From: Anisodus tanguticus
Lineage: Eukaryota > Streptophyta > Magnoliopsida > Solanales > Solanaceae
DNA: 64,000 bases
Assembly: GCA_034509755.1 (NCBI GenBank)
Contig: CM067557.1
Location: 16,910,001-16,974,000 of the forward strand
Reading direction: 5' to 3'
Below, in pieces: positions 24,689 through 36,828 of this stretch. The stretch's first letter is position 1. Each line of letters starts with the position of its first letter. Below the pieces are notes generated by a model. The model worked only from the letters and a program-made list of their open reading frames with translations. It did not search any database and was not told where the DNA came from. The translations under genes and the position numbers were made by a program.

Positions 24689-25158
24689 AAGACTAGGAAA
24701 ATTGTTCGAGGCTCATATTTAAACAAGGGACTTGTTACAACACGTGGATAACTTTAATTCCGCTAGCTTATACCTTAAGCGCTCAACTGTAAACCGCAAA
24801 CATGCTTGCTTAACGAGCTGTGCTCGTCCAACATTGTCTATGCAAATTACATGTAAAATTTCGTAGTAATTATTAGCACTATTGACTCTCAAAATCCTTC
24901 AACTCACTCATGTTTTATAAAAATTACATCCATCTAGAGAAACAAGAAGTTTGAACATTTCTTCTGTAAATATGATACTTCTAAAATTACAACGGGAACA
25001 TCCATAGATGAAATTGACAATATGCACTTTATCAGAATCAAAATGATATTAGAACATAATAACATACATAGTGCACTTTCGAGTAGACCGGACACTTTTA
25101 ATACGCATTATGAAGGTGGCATCCGTTTGAAATTTTCCAAAAACAAAGTGCAAGTTTT

Positions 25159-25176
25159 TGTGTGTGTGTGTGTGTG
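25159..25176 (+). repeat. TG dinucleotide microsatellite
   Basis: About nine uninterrupted TG units after a T run. Confidence 0.9.
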
Positions 25177-28100
25177 GAGTTTTTGCAATTCTCTGTTTGT
25201 TTGAGTTGTTATTTAAGTGTTCTTAAGGTTTTTCATTGGTTAGACAGGTTTTAGCTAAGCAACCTTAATTACTACCACCTAGTTAATTAACCCTATTAGT
25301 TCTAAATTAAATGGTAATGAGAATGAAGTGTTGGTAAAAAGACAAAATCAACAAAGTATCATCAACTTATTTGATGTTGGATTATTTGTATGGATTGGGC
25401 TATAGTCGCAGCCAAAGAATATTATAGATAATTGGTAAAGCGAAATTACACATGAAAATGGACGGTAGCACCTACGCAAACAGAAAAGCTAAGGGACTAA
25501 GGCACGCATGTGGGAGAAACACTACTGCATGTTGCAGTTGTTGTCTAAAACGACAATATTCAAAGAATTAGGAAACCAACAAAATATATATGCATGTATA
25601 GAGATGGTTCTAGTAGTTATATTGATTGAAGGAAAGAAACAAAATAAAGATAAAACACATATATAGGCATTAAATACATTCCATTTTGAATGACCCCTTT
25701 TGGATTGCGTTATGATATAAGAAAACAACTTGGTCAGAGAAAACATCCACTGACTACAATCATTCATTTCATTTGCCCCTCAAAACTCCTCTTTGTTCAC
25801 GTGCCTCTACAACGACTGACAAACCTATATATGTTGATCCAAAAATGTAAAATATGAAATTACTCGCTCGTCAGGGGATCTGGGTTAACATGACATTAGG
25901 TCAAATAGGGAAAACAATAAATTAGAAAGGAAAGATTTACCTATTGTTTATCCGTAAAATCAGTATTACAATTGAATTTGTAGACGTGATAAAAAATATA
26001 TGGATCAATATAACCAAAATAATAAGATAGTACGCAATAGCAAGTAAAATTTATTAGAATGAAAGCAAGTAATAGTTAAAGTAAATAATATGAATCTTGT
26101 CGAAGTAGTGAGCTATAGTATCCGGACAAACTATGCGCCAAAACATTCTCAAGAACAAGAATAATAACAAGAAGAAATTGTTTAAGAATACTTGTTTTCT
26201 ATTGAGCTTCTTTTATACTTGAGCTATGAGATAGAAATTTCATGAATCGTACCCTCTTTACTATCAATATTAATGATATGACAACAAATGGTAACAAAGG
26301 GTATTAATGCACATTTAAGACTCGAGGAAGACTTGAAATTTCTTAACGATGTCACATTGAATAACTTTTGACTGGTGAGTTGGCATGTTTCTCCGGGGCC
26401 CTTTATAGTTTGTCTCCGGTGGTGGTTATCAAATTACTTCTCCGGAGCGTCATATGCTTTTCTGGAGCCCCTCGTTTGCTAACTGGAATCTGACTTGTCA
26501 TCATTACCACGTGTCATCTTTTGATACGTCCACTTGGTGTCTACGAATGTTTTCCTATATAGATAGTCCCCCCCCCCCCCCACTTTCCGGTTACTCACTG
26601 AGATGTGACCGAGAAGTGAAAATTTTTCCCTTCTTGCCGGAAAGCCATGTAATCACCCTCGTGACTGCCTCATTAAAAACCTTGCCGGAAAAAGACTCAA
26701 TTGTGACAAAAAACTGGGTGAAGGAAAAAAGAGTGCAGGACTTAGGGATTCAAATAACACCGCCACCGGTGCTTCTAACCTCAATGGCCGGTTGGTGCTG
26801 AAAAAGTACCACCACCACAGAAAACTTGATCTCGAATTTTTAGTGTTCACCCGAAACTTTTAATCTTCCAGTTTTAACTCTTAGGTTTTTAGTTTCCAAA
26901 AAAAAGTTATATATCAATTCTAACATCACTCAATATGAGTTAAATTTGTCTATAACTTTATTTAACAAGAAAATTCAATTTTAATGGCATCGCTCGTTAC
27001 AAGACAAATTTATAGTTAGGAGGTATAATTTTTACAAAATAAAATAATAACACAACTAAACAAAATAAAGAAAATTAAAAAAATAAGGAAGAAACAAAAT
27101 ATGAGAAATTACATGTAAGAAGACGAAGTAAGGTTGAAAAATGAGAAGTAAAGAAATGAAAGATAAATAATACATTTAAAATAAAAAATAATTTAAAACC
27201 TAAAAATTAAAGATTAAATTAAAACAAGAAAAGAATAGACAGGAAAAATAAATTATAAAAATAAAAATTTAATAAATAAGGAAAGAAATTAGAATATAAC
27301 CTTGTAATTTCACCGTGTAATTAGGTACAATTCTCAAAACCTCTTTGAGAATTGAAGAGTGTAATTACCCCTTCAACTACACCAAATTACATGTTGTTCA
27401 AGTAATTAGTTAATCCGACAAACATACCAAAACTATATAATTACACTCAAATACCCAATTACCCCAATTTAAATTACAAGGTGGCTTTTCAAACAGACCG
27501 TAAATAATTTCAAAACATTAGGAACATTTTTTACGACCCTTTTCCGTTTCTTAAAATATATATGTTCATATCAATATATCATCACCAAATGTCCTCTAAC
27601 TAGTCGCCGTGAAATGTCTATTCTGTTTGCTATGCATCATTATATAACTTGTTAGAGTTTTGGTATACTAGCGCCCTTTCTTGAGAATAACGCAATACTA
27701 ATTGGCCCTTGCTAGTTATCATCTGTACTCGTATTTATATTGCAACAATTGTTTCAACATTGGCAGTTATTCATGCTTCTATACATTCTACTAAATTCAT
27801 TTGTGAATCAATTAAAGTTAATCCGTTGCGCCTAAACCCTTTCAATATTCATCTATATCAAACTTGATTTAATTCTTTGACAAAATATATAAAAAGCAAA
27901 GAGAAAAAATAAAATAATGTTGTGGAAACTAGAAACATGGAGGGTGGCATGTCCAGGAACTCGAAGCATGTGGGAGGTGGGGTATAGTTTGTATCACAAG
28001 GGCATGGGTCCTCCACAAATATAAGACTTCACACATTAAGTTGTGCCTTTCCCAAGCACCCTGGTATATGCCTGTGTTTCCTATTTTAGGAACCCATGAT

Positions 28101-28308
28101 GGAAGCAATGTGCACTTGCATGTAACCAAGTCCAAACAAAATCCCTAGTGACTTGCCATGAGAATTGAGATCATTACTTTAATAGGCCCATATGCCACTC
28201 ATTTTCTTGAACGCGAAAGATTCATGGCACACCATTCTTCCTTTCCCTTTCTTTGTTTCTTTTTCTAATTTTTACAATTATTCTTTGGAGGATCCAAAAT
28301 CTATTGAT

Positions 28309-28476
28309 AGTATTAGCGAATATTCCCATATATTCACTATATATTTTATAATTAATAATAGTGTATAATTATGATAAATATGGAATCCTTATTCAATTAG
28401 GATTCAACATTGTACACACTATATGTATTTGTATTAATGATAAATACTCCTCAAGGGAGATTAATACAATCTTACA
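28309..28476 (+). repeat. 5' LTR of copia C
   Basis: Collinear with 32834-33001. It ends AATCTTACA directly before the PBS. Confidence 0.88.
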
Positions 28477-28490
28477 TGGTATCAAGAGCC
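28477..28490 (+). other. PBS of copia C, tRNA-iMet type
   Basis: TGGTATCAAGAGCC starts at the LTR edge; it carries one extra A compared with TGGTATCAGAGCC. Confidence 0.85.
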
Positions 28491-28699
28491 AACAATCCCT
28501 AACCCTAAATTGGCCGTCGTATACCTCATCTCTCCTTTTGTTTTCTGGCGATCCTCAATCCCAAAGCAGATAATTGTCTTCCCGTTCTTTTTTAAGTAAA
28601 CTCCTTGTCTTTATCAATTTTTCTTGGTACAATGGGTCGGCTCTCTGTGGTGCTCTTCTTCATTCTATGTTGTTGAATGAACAAACTTTTCTTTTTCCT

Positions 28700-29345
28700 G
28701 CTTTCGGCTACTGCTGCTTGTTCTTCAAGGGTCATACAGCCATATACTACTCGTATACATGTGATATATTGCCCCATATACCGCCTATATCCATGATATA
28801 CACCCTTTCCTCTCCCCACCCACTCCAACCCCAACCCTACCCCACAACACACCACTGTTTCACCCAATCCCCACCTACCCCACTTCCAATTTTCTATTTC
28901 ATATATTTTATTTTATTTTAAAAATATTTATAAAAAAACACCCCCCCCCCCCCCCCACAACCCACACACATCAAATTTAACCATGCAAGTTTTTCATTTT
29001 TTATAATTTTTTTATAAAAGTAAAACAAAATCTATGAATTAGAAAATTCGGGAAGAGGTAGGGTATTGAACGGGGAGGGGTGATCCGCTGGGGGGGGGGG
29101 GGGGGGATGGTGTAAAAAACAAAAAAAATTAAAATTTTTGGAAGGTGGTGGGGTGGGATGTCTTTGTATACTATTGATATACCGCAATATACACATACAA
29201 CCAGCCCTTGTATCCCTTGTTTGGTAGCCCGTATATATTACGTATACCGATAATATACACCACCCAATACCCTTCTCACATAAGAAGTTCGGTATACCGC
29301 TGTTATACAACTGATATACGGAAGCCTCCCAACCGATATTCTTCC
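28700..29345. repeat. Low-complexity tract within copia C
   Basis: Contains a C16 run (28941-28956) and a G17 run (29090-29106) about 130 bases apart, flanked by C-rich and G-rich text. On both sides are many GTATAC/GATATACC words (28740-28800 and 29165-29320). It occupies the place of the missing gag. Confidence 0.75.
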
Positions 29346-29680
29346 ACATAATTTTCGGTAACCCTCATGGATTCTCCCGCTTTCGCTTCCTCAACTCTCG
29401 ACGTCATAAACCCTTCCCATGGAAATTGGGCCAACAGTTCATACAGTCCGCAATAGGACCAGCAACCCAACATTAGTCCAACATCATTCTAGAAAATAGT
29501 GGGCCGACTCGGACTAGGCCAGCCCTTCCCGCGGTAATCTAATGGCCCAGCAGTAGCACTCTCAATGGGCAACACCGAGGCCCAATATACTGCCAGCCTA
29601 TCCGACGCCACCTCTGGTAGGCCCAAGCCGTCAGGCCTACTATACAACGACCCAATGAGCAGTCATCCAGCCTTAATCCA

Positions 29681-29896
29681 ATGAATTTGGGGCTTACTTT
29701 CGGTCCTCTCAAATTGCAGCGGCTTGACAATGCATGGTATATGGATAGAGACGGCACGTCTTACCTCACCAACAATTCTGGTAATCTTTTACAATTGTGC
29801 AATTTAAATACTCCTCAATCTATTATGGTTGGCAATGGTCATTGCATTCCAATACAAGGGTTTGGTCATACACTAACCCCACTACCGCATTCCTAA
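29681..29896 (+). pseudogene. pol: Copia C protease, active site mutated
   Basis: Aligns with the protease of copia A: WYMDRDGTSYLT takes the place of WYMDSGATTHMT, so the D-S/T-G triad is destroyed (it reads D-R-D-G). It is followed by NNSGNL, IMVGNGHCIPIQGFGHT and a stop near 29896. The matching downstream stretch continues in another frame to ~30110 (NILYAHNIIKNLISVRKF-like). Broken remnant of the polyprotein. Confidence 0.82.
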
Positions 29897-30136
29897 TTCT
29901 CCCTTAACAACATCCTATATGCCCATAATATTATCAAGAACCTAATCTCTGTTAGAAAATTTACCACCGATAATTCTGTATTCATCAATTTTGACCAATT
30001 TGGTTTTTCTATAACGGACCTACGTACAAGAAAGCTTCTTACCAGATGCAATAGTGAGAGGGACCTCTATCCCTTCCTATCCACGCCCACTGCCCATGTC
30101 ACTCCTCCCACCACTTTAGATACAATATCTCCATCA

Positions 30137-31014
30137 ATGTGTCATAGTAGACTTGGTCATCCAGGTGCTCATGTTTTTGATTCCCTTAGAAACCAAAATT
30201 TAGTCCAATGTAATAACGGGAAACTTTCCCATAGTTTCTCCTCTTGTTATCTAGGGAAATATGTTAGACTTCCATTTACGTCTTCTCTAGGTATTACTTT
30301 CTCTCCCTTTGATATTATTCATGCGGATCTATGGACTTCTCCTATATCTAGCAACCTAGGCCATAAATATTATCTGGTGTTTTTGGATGATTTCTCTCAC
30401 TTCCTTTGGGTCTATCCGCTTAAACTCAAATCTCAAGTGTTCTCCAAATTCCTTGAATTTCGTACAATGGTTAAAATACAGTTTGAAAAAGACATCAAAA
30501 CGTTTCAATGTGATAATGGTCGTGAGTTTAATAATTCCCTTTCTATAACTTTTGTGAGGCTATTGGCATGATCTCTCGTTTCTCGTGCCCCCATACCTCC
30601 CCTCAAAATGGTAAAGCCTAAAGAATTCTCCGCACCATTAATAATATGATTCGTACCCTTCTTTTTTATGCATCTCTCCCCTACCTTTGGGTATATGCAT
30701 AAAAAATGGTAGAACACATTCTTAACATCTTACCTACCCGTGTGACTCAAAATAGGATACCCACCGAAATTCTCTACCATCGGATCCCTAACTATGATCA
30801 CCTTAGAATTTTCGGTTATCTTTATTACCCACATCTGACATCCACAACCTCCCACAAATTAGCACCCCGCTCCACTCCGTGCGTCTTCCTAGGTTTCCCG
30901 TCGAACCATAGGGGGTACTTGTGCTATGAGTTATCCACAGACAAAATCATAATCTCATGCCACGTCACGTTTGTTGAGTATGTTTTTCCGTTTGATAACA
31001 TACAAAAATTCTGA
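30137..31014 (+). pseudogene. pol: Copia C integrase, disrupted
   Basis: The first 144-codon stretch (30137-30571) has CHSRLGHPGAHVFDSL, FDIIHADLWTSP, YYLVFLDDFSHF and FQCDNGREF, giving the zinc region and two catalytic Asp of the DD35E core. One cysteine of the zinc motif reads SSCYLGK instead of CSLGK-type. A frameshift follows, then RFSCPHTSPQNGKA with a stop in place of the catalytic Glu. Another open stretch from 30706 to 31014 gives HILNILPTRV, the RSTPCVFLGFPSNHRGY block, and the end of the domain. It cannot make a working enzyme. Confidence 0.88.
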
Positions 31015-31529
31015 GTCACTGATTAAAGATTCTTTGTTGATTCGAACACCTCACCTCTAGTTCAAAATGCACTACAAAACACACTGTCTGCCATCCCCCC
31101 GGCACACACACCAATCCTACAAACTACCGCAACTCAACCACTAGTATTGCACTGCTCCGTTGCCCAATAAGTCCTAATGACACCCCAAACCACAACCTAC
31201 CACCGCCTCCCTCCACCCTACCTCTGTCTGCCTCCACCCCACCACTTCCTACCCCACCTCGGCATAACCAACAAACATGCAGTACACCGCCACCCATCCC
31301 CCTACCCCACATCCTCCTACCATCAGTTGCCCAGCCCCTCACCACACTGCCCTATCCCGAACCCCTCCCCACCCACTGCCCCACCCCCATAACAACACAC
31401 CCCATGGAAACTCATATCAAACACAAGATTTTTAAACCCAAAGTCCACTTTAACCTATCCACCCAATCTATATCACCTTTACCTAAAAATTCAAAACTAA
31501 CCAAACTTGACTCGAATTGAAATGCGACC

Positions 31530-32841
31530 ATGCGTGAGGAGTTTGATGCGCTTACCTCTCAGCGCACATGGGATCTTGTTCTGAGGCCAGAGGGGGTGAA
31601 TGTGATTCGTTGTATATGGCTCTTTCGTCATAAGTTAAACTATTCGCATTGTTCTGAGCATAGCTATCGGTAAGAACTGGCCAATTCATCAGCTTGACGT
31701 GAAAAATGCATTCTTACATGGAGATTTGAAAGAAACAATTTACATGCACCAACCGCCAGTTTGGTATGAGCGTTTCGCTACTTACATTATGCGAATTGGG
31801 TTCGTGTGCGGCAAATGTAGCCATTCCTTATTCATTTTTCATCGAGGTAGTGACATTGCGTACTTGTTATTATAAGTGGATGATATTGTTCTAACTACCT
31901 CTTCTGATGTATTGAAAAATGAGATCATTCAGTTGCTCAAATTCGAATTCACTATGACTGACTTAGGAAAATTGAGTAACTTCTTGGGAATTTCTGTGGT
32001 TAGAACTGCAAATAGCATGTTCATATGCCAATGTAAGTATGCGAAAGAAATTGTGTACAGGGCTAAAATGGCAAATTACAAAATTATGCGTACTTCGATC
32101 GAGTCGAAGTCGAAACTCAGTGTTGTTGACGGTGATTCAGTGTTCGATCCAACTCTCAACAGGAGTCTTGTAGGTGCACTTCAATATCTTACATTCACCA
32201 GTCCTGATATTGCATATGTTGTTCAGCATGTTTGTTTATTCATGCATGCCCCTAAGGAGCCTCACTTTACAACTTTTAAACGTATCATTCGATACGTTAA
32301 TGACATTCTTGATTATGGATTGCATCTCTACCCCTCTACACCGACCAGATTGTTATCATATATGGACGCTGATTGGGCAAGCTGTCCGGACACTTGACGC
32401 TCCACCTCCGGCTACTGTGTGTTCTTAGGAGATAACCTCAATTCGTTGTCTGCAAAGAGGCAAGCCACCGTATCTCGATTTAGTGCAGAAACAGAGTATA
32501 AAGGTGTTGCACACGTTGTTGCTGAGATCTGCTGGCTCCAAAACCTTCTCCTGGAGCTTCATTGTCCCTTGCTTAAGGCATCCTTGGTGTACTGTGGTAA
32601 CATATTCACGATCTACGTATCTCATAACCCGGTTCAACATCAGAGAATCAAGCACATTGAGATGGATATACATTTTGTTCGTGAGAAGGTTGCTATAGGT
32701 CATGTTAAGGTGTTGCATGTACCTTCTTCGTATCAGTATGTAGATATATTCACTAAAGGACTTCCTAGACATCTCTTCATAGACTTCAGATCCAGTCTCA
32801 ACATCCGGCCTCCTCCCGCTCCGACTGAGGGGGTGTATTAG
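31530..32841 (+). pseudogene. pol: Copia C reverse transcriptase/RNase H with internal deletions
   Basis: RT opens with MREEFDALTSQRTWDLV at ~31531. Text is then lost between CIWLFRHKLN and NWPIHQLDVKNAF, and again after YMHQP where YERFATYI follows directly. The catalytic block reads YLLL, stop, VDDIVLT (TAA at ~31874). From 31876 to 32397 the frame is open through LGISVV and YMDADWASCPDT, ending in TGA. RNase H continues at 32419-32841 with SAKRQATVSRFSAETEY and the final DIFTKGLP. In the third acidic position YCGN replaces YCDN. A PPT-like GAGGGGGTG precedes the 3' LTR. Confidence 0.9.
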
Positions 32842-33001
32842 CGAATATTTCCATATATTCGCCATATATTTTTTAATTAATAGTAGTGTATAATTATTGT
32901 AAATACAAGATCCTTATTCAATTAGGATTCAACATTGTACACACTATATATATTTATATTAATGAGAAATACTCCTCAAATGATATTAATACCATCTTTC
33001 C
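32834..33001 (+). repeat. 3' LTR of copia C
   Basis: Begins TGTATTAGCG right after the G-rich PPT. It is collinear with the 5' LTR, with several substitutions. Confidence 0.85.
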
Positions 33002-33881
33002 GATAAAATGACAACAATAGACTTACCCATGTTAATAAATCATAGATTTAATACATGTATTGAACAACCTCATTCTTTATTTTTATTATATATGTAAAAA
33101 GGCAATATTGTTCCAAAAATTTGGTGATAGTGCTAAAACGTATGTTTGATCATATAATACTAAACATTAACAACAGTCAGTAAATGATTTGGATATTCAA
33201 TCTAATCATGATTGTCAAAGATCTTTATTCTATGTTTCTTGGCCATACCCTTGACTCACTAATCATATCATATATGTTGCAAATAATGGCCATGTCTCTC
33301 AATTATTTGCTTTTCCATTTAATTGCATTTCACAATCATATTTTAAAATTGGGCAGCCTGAAATGAAACTATAATGTGTTATTCAATATTTCAGAATAAA
33401 TTATAAAACGGTCAATGATGAAAAGTCATCAAACAAGAAACTTTTGAGCAATTTGCAGGTGCAGGACGAGGATGTATAAACTGTTATTGTGTTTGTTTTA
33501 TAGGGGATCAAAACAAAACCACTATATGTTTTACCATGATGTGGACGATAATCTAATGATAGATAAAGACAAATATACTTTGAGTAGTAACTCAATTATC
33601 ATTTGGATTATGAAGAATACTATATTCAGACATGAAAAGCTCGATCGATTGATTCATGATTTGTAGTCACATGAATGATCTATGAGATTATGCATTTAAA
33701 ATTTTGCGGAACATTTCAATCAATTAAATAAGAAAACATGAAAGAGAATATTTTGTGCAACAAAAATTATTGTTACAGTAATCGGGGCTGAATTTGGTCA
33801 CTTTTTGACGGAAAAAATTGTTTCTCCCCATATTAGTAGATTTATTAATCATGTCAGTTCCAATAAGCCAACCGGTAATTA
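33002..33881. other. AT-rich spacer
   Basis: Only short open frames with no recognisable product. No repeat ends were found before the MITE at 33882. Confidence 0.5.
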
Positions 33882-34093
33882 CTTCTTCGTTCCAATTTAA
33901 GTATCTTAATTTGGTTAGATACGGAGTTTAAAAAATAAAAAAATTTGAATTTTGTAATCTTAAATTAAAGATATGTGTGAGCCTTTAATCTTATGATCTT
34001 AAATTTGTAAAAACTTAACAAATATAGAAGAAAACACTCTTTTTAAGATAGACTAAAAAGAAAATTAATACGTCTAAATTGGGACGGAGGGAG
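33882..34093. mobile_element. Stowaway-type MITE
   Basis: This 212-bp element is flanked by TA dinucleotides (33880-33881 and 34094-34095). The right end, reversed, reads CTCCCTCCGTCCCAATTTAG, the signature Stowaway terminus of Tc1/mariner MITEs. The left end reads CTTCTTCGTTCCAATTTAAG. It has no coding sequence. It ends 215 bases before the ERF start codon, inside the promoter-proximal region. Confidence 0.9.
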
Positions 34094-34308
34094 TACTAAT
34101 CACAACAAGAAAGCTCTAAGATTCCTCAAGCCTTTGTGGGGTCCGTTAATTTAATTTGGTTGACAGACCAGAAGGCCTTAGAAAAAAGGAGCAGCACACT
34201 TTCACTGCAAGTTTCTCTCAACTACAAAAACCCCCCCAATCCCCTCCACATTCTCCTCCCTCGCATTTTTCACAAAGACAGAAAAAAAAGCTTCAAAATT
34301 TTGTATTA
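34094..34308 (+). promoter_or_regulatory. Proximal promoter / 5' leader of ERF gene
   Basis: The stretch between the MITE and ATG 34309 is CT/CA-rich near the gene (cctccacattctcctccctc at 34244-34263), as often seen in plant 5' leaders. A TTGAC core (W-box-like) is at 34159-34163. No clear TATA box is visible here, so transcription may start under elements within or upstream of the MITE. No upstream ATG in the coding frame was seen. Confidence 0.4.
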
Positions 34309-35071
34309 ATGGCCAGACCACAACAACGATACAGAGGTGTTCGCCAGAGACATTGGGGTTCTTGGGTATCTGAGATTCGCCATCCATTACTGTAAGAACT
34401 TACGTACCAATGCCAATATATTACTCCCTTTTCCTAATTTACGTAGCACTTTTTGGTTTGCAAGATTTAAACCGCATAAACTTTCCAATTTAGCTTTAAA
34501 GTTTAATCAAATTGAATCTCGAAAAGCGGGGAGTGTGTTTTCAAGTGCTCTGTTTTTAGGCTTATTAAACGTTTGTGTATTTATTTGCAGGAAGACAAGA
34601 ATTTGGTTAGGGACATTTGAGACAGCAGAAGATGCGGCAAGAGCATATGATGAAGCAGCAAGGCTAATGTGCGGTCCAAGGGCCAGAAACAACTTTCCTT
34701 ACAACCCAAACATGCCACAGACATCTTCCTCAAAGCTTCTCTCAGCAACTTTGACTGCCAAATTGCACAAATGCTACATGGCATCACTTCAAATGACCAA
34801 AAACTCACCACCACCACCACAACAACAACAACAGCCACGAAGACTCCAATCTTCTTCCCATATTGTTCAAACAGCAACCAATGCTGGAACAAAGCCACAA
34901 ATGCTAGTGCCAAAGCCAACAATTTTGGCACAGCAACAAGAAGCAGTGGCCAATTGGGGAGTTGAAGCTGTGGAGAACCCACCACAATTCATCAACGCAC
35001 TTGAAGATCACCACATTGAACAAATGATTGAAGAATTACTTGATTATGGCTCCATTGAACTTCTTCAGTAA
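34309..35071 (+). CDS. ERF003: AP2/ERF transcription factor, ERF003-like (two exons)
   Basis: Sequence-specific nuclear DNA-binding protein, ERF group V (relatives: ERF003/ESE3 and the SHINE factors). Coding exons are 34309-34391 and 34591-35071. The GT...AG intron (34392-34590, 199 bp) splits the Leu28 codon in phase 2, inside the AP2 domain. The joined product is 187 residues, close to the family size. The AP2 domain spans about residues 8-64: YRGVRQRHWGSWVSEIRHP, then WLGTFETAEDAARAYDEAA and the NFPYNPN exit. The N-terminus MARPQQRYRG matches ERF003 proteins better than SHINE ones. A Pro/Gln run follows at about 115-125. The acidic C-terminal IEQMIEELLDYGSIELLQ is likely an activation motif. 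ATG 34309 has G at +4; an extension upstream has no ATG. It is the only intact host gene in the window. Confidence 0.95.
34392..34590 (+). other. Intron of ERF003-like gene
   Basis: Begins GTAAGAACT and ends TTATTTGCAG. Removing it joins HPLL to KTRIW without gap, restoring the AP2 domain. It is AT-rich (as plant introns usually are), 199 bp. Confidence 0.95.
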
Positions 35072-36253
35072 TCGTCGTCTTCTTCTTCTTCTTCTTCAAA
35101 ATTCTATTTTCCGTTTTGCTAATTTAACTCCCCATTCTCTAAGCCGTTTTCTTCATATTAAAAACTATAGTAGAAATAGGACTAGTTATTATTTCTTCTA
35201 AGAGAACCGTCTATTAGTTAGAAGATGATGTATGTACAGTGTACTACGTTTACTGCTACAATTTGTAGTCAAAAGAATTATTACTATGATGTATCTATTA
35301 CAATTAGCATATATATTACATATACATGTATAATATACAATCCTAATACAAGAGGAATCTTAATCCAATACAAGAGGAATCCTAGTTTACCATAATTATC
35401 TATCACTAAATATATTTACAATATGTGAGATATATTCTAATTATTGATAGAGATTGTAATGTTATAATTGTACACATTTACAATATATATATATCATTGT
35501 TTATTAAGTTTTGGTAGTATGTCCATCGCTATCAAGGCAATAAAAAGAAAATATATAACTAGCAGAAGAGTCTTGGACTTGGACCGTAAATTACGGATGA
35601 TTATGTAAACAAACGCAACGTTTGTCTAACCTTGTGTGCATACATGTGAAGAGACGACTTCTTTTTTGTCTAAATTATAAAACAATGAGCCACAAAATAG
35701 ATATATACGGATTCATTTATTTTGCCATAATCTATTTGCCGTTCTAGTATTGCATTCAGCTAAAGTAAGCTTAATAACAATATTTTAAACATTAATTAAC
35801 TATTATAACTTTTTTTGGATATGAATTTAATCAATTAACTCGGCAATGAATAATCAGTTACCCTTTTCTCAGTCTTTCTTTACATGTCTGAAAGAATTAA
35901 CAGAACCTGGTGCATGCAACTCGATTAATTAATTTAACTGGATGTACGGCATTAATCAAGTAAGATATGCCTGTTTTAAAAATTTGATGTCTTGACATGT
36001 ACAAACATTTTATTCTAATATTTGAAATTTGTTATTTTTACATCTTAAGCACGAGGTGTGATTACTTTTTCCACAAAATATAAAAGCAAATTTTAAAAAT
36101 AGCTTTTCATAAATTCTATTTTTCAACACACGCAAGATAAATGTGTAATTAATTAACTAATGATTAAATACTAATAATTTATGTAAGAAGTTTTTATTAT
36201 TTCTTTTGCTGAACAGAGGGACTTAAACTAAAGCAAGAGATATTAAAGAGGTA
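35072..36253. other. 3' flank of ERF gene and spacer
   Basis: A CTT/TCT microsatellite (35076-35098) starts five bases after the stop and probably lies in the 3' UTR. No single polyadenylation site can be chosen with confidence. From ~35300 onward the text is AT-rich with ATATAC-rich words and no gene. Confidence 0.5.
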
Positions 36254-36524
36254 CTCTTGTGTCCCAATTTAAAAAATCATTTCCTTTTAAGTCCATCCGA
36301 AAATGAATGTCATATTCTTTTATTTGACAACTATTTAATAGTATCATCTCTATTTTATTTTTATTGGATCTCACTTAATTTTAATGATATACTCATTGTG
36401 AATAAAAAAGTCAACAATAGTTAGCACTAAAGTAAAGATAATTTGGTAAACATAACACAAACTCTTCTCTTATTTCTTAAATTATATGTCCGATCAAATA
36501 ATACTACATAAATTAAGACAGGGT
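36254..36524. mobile_element. Diverged Stowaway-like MITE
   Basis: The left end CTCTTGTGTCCCAATTTAA and right end, reversed, CCCTGTCTTAATTTATG resemble Stowaway termini. TA dinucleotides flank both sides (36252-36253 and 36525-36526). Internal AAGTCAACA and AAATTATATGTC words fit the family. The ends are more mutated than in the element at 33882. Confidence 0.5.
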
Positions 36525-36828
36525 TATTCGAGAAAGCATTTTTATCAATAGCTAATCCATGTGAGATTCCAGATATGCCCATAACTAGTTAAGTAGTGTG
36601 ACGGTAGATATATATCACATGTTTACTTGTTTGGTGGATGTACCGCGGCAAATAAATATCACACGTCGCTATGATCACTCCAATAATTGTTGAAATCGGC
36701 ATCAATCTATTCTCTGTTTTATTCTATTATCTCCCTGGTAGCTCTTGAACGCACATGTAATATATACAGTTGATAAATAATAAAGTAATAAAATTAAGTA
36801 TCATTTCACCGAAACTTGTTATTAAATA

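Larger units (their letters stand above)
24179..28308. other. Long spacer without a supported gene
   Basis: Mostly AT-rich. It holds a two-copy 33-bp tandem repeat at 24623, a TG microsatellite at 25159, and a C14 run at 26568-26581. Around 26400-26800 the text has the CTCATTAAAAACCTTGCCGG phrase often seen in solanaceous retrotransposon remains. Around 27290-27490 a GTAATTACAC-type text resembles a DNA-transposon relic, but no ends could be fixed. The 27929-28135 open frame on the minus strand has no recognisable domain. Confidence 0.5.
28309..33001 (+). mobile_element. Copia element C, heavily decayed
   Basis: Short LTRs of ~168 bp (28309-28476 and 32834-33001) enclose a PBS, a largely lost gag, a protease, integrase, deleted RT and RNase H. 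It is a different family from A/B: its LTR starts (TG)TATTAGCGAATAT. The first two LTR bases at the 5' end read AG rather than TG. No convincing target duplication is seen, probably because of end mutations. The ~2 kb interior before the protease has almost no Gag protein and instead contains low-complexity tracts. Confidence 0.88.

Noticed and set aside
26454..26801. 115-codon forward open frame
   Set aside because: It spans a C14 homopolymer and text resembling retrotransposon remains; no conserved protein.
27929..28135. Reverse open frame of 68 codons in a slightly GC-richer patch, considered as a small gene or microRNA precursor
   Set aside because: No domain, no convincing long hairpin, and no known plant microRNA sequence could be recognised by eye.
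28309..33001. 5-bp target duplication for copia C
   Set aside because: The bases next to the two LTRs (ttgat and cgata/gataa) do not match well enough; the end positions are uncertain.
34156..34308. N-terminal extension of the ERF protein
   Set aside because: The frame is open upstream but begins at a TTG, has no ATG, and encodes low-complexity leader; the family begins at MARPQQ.
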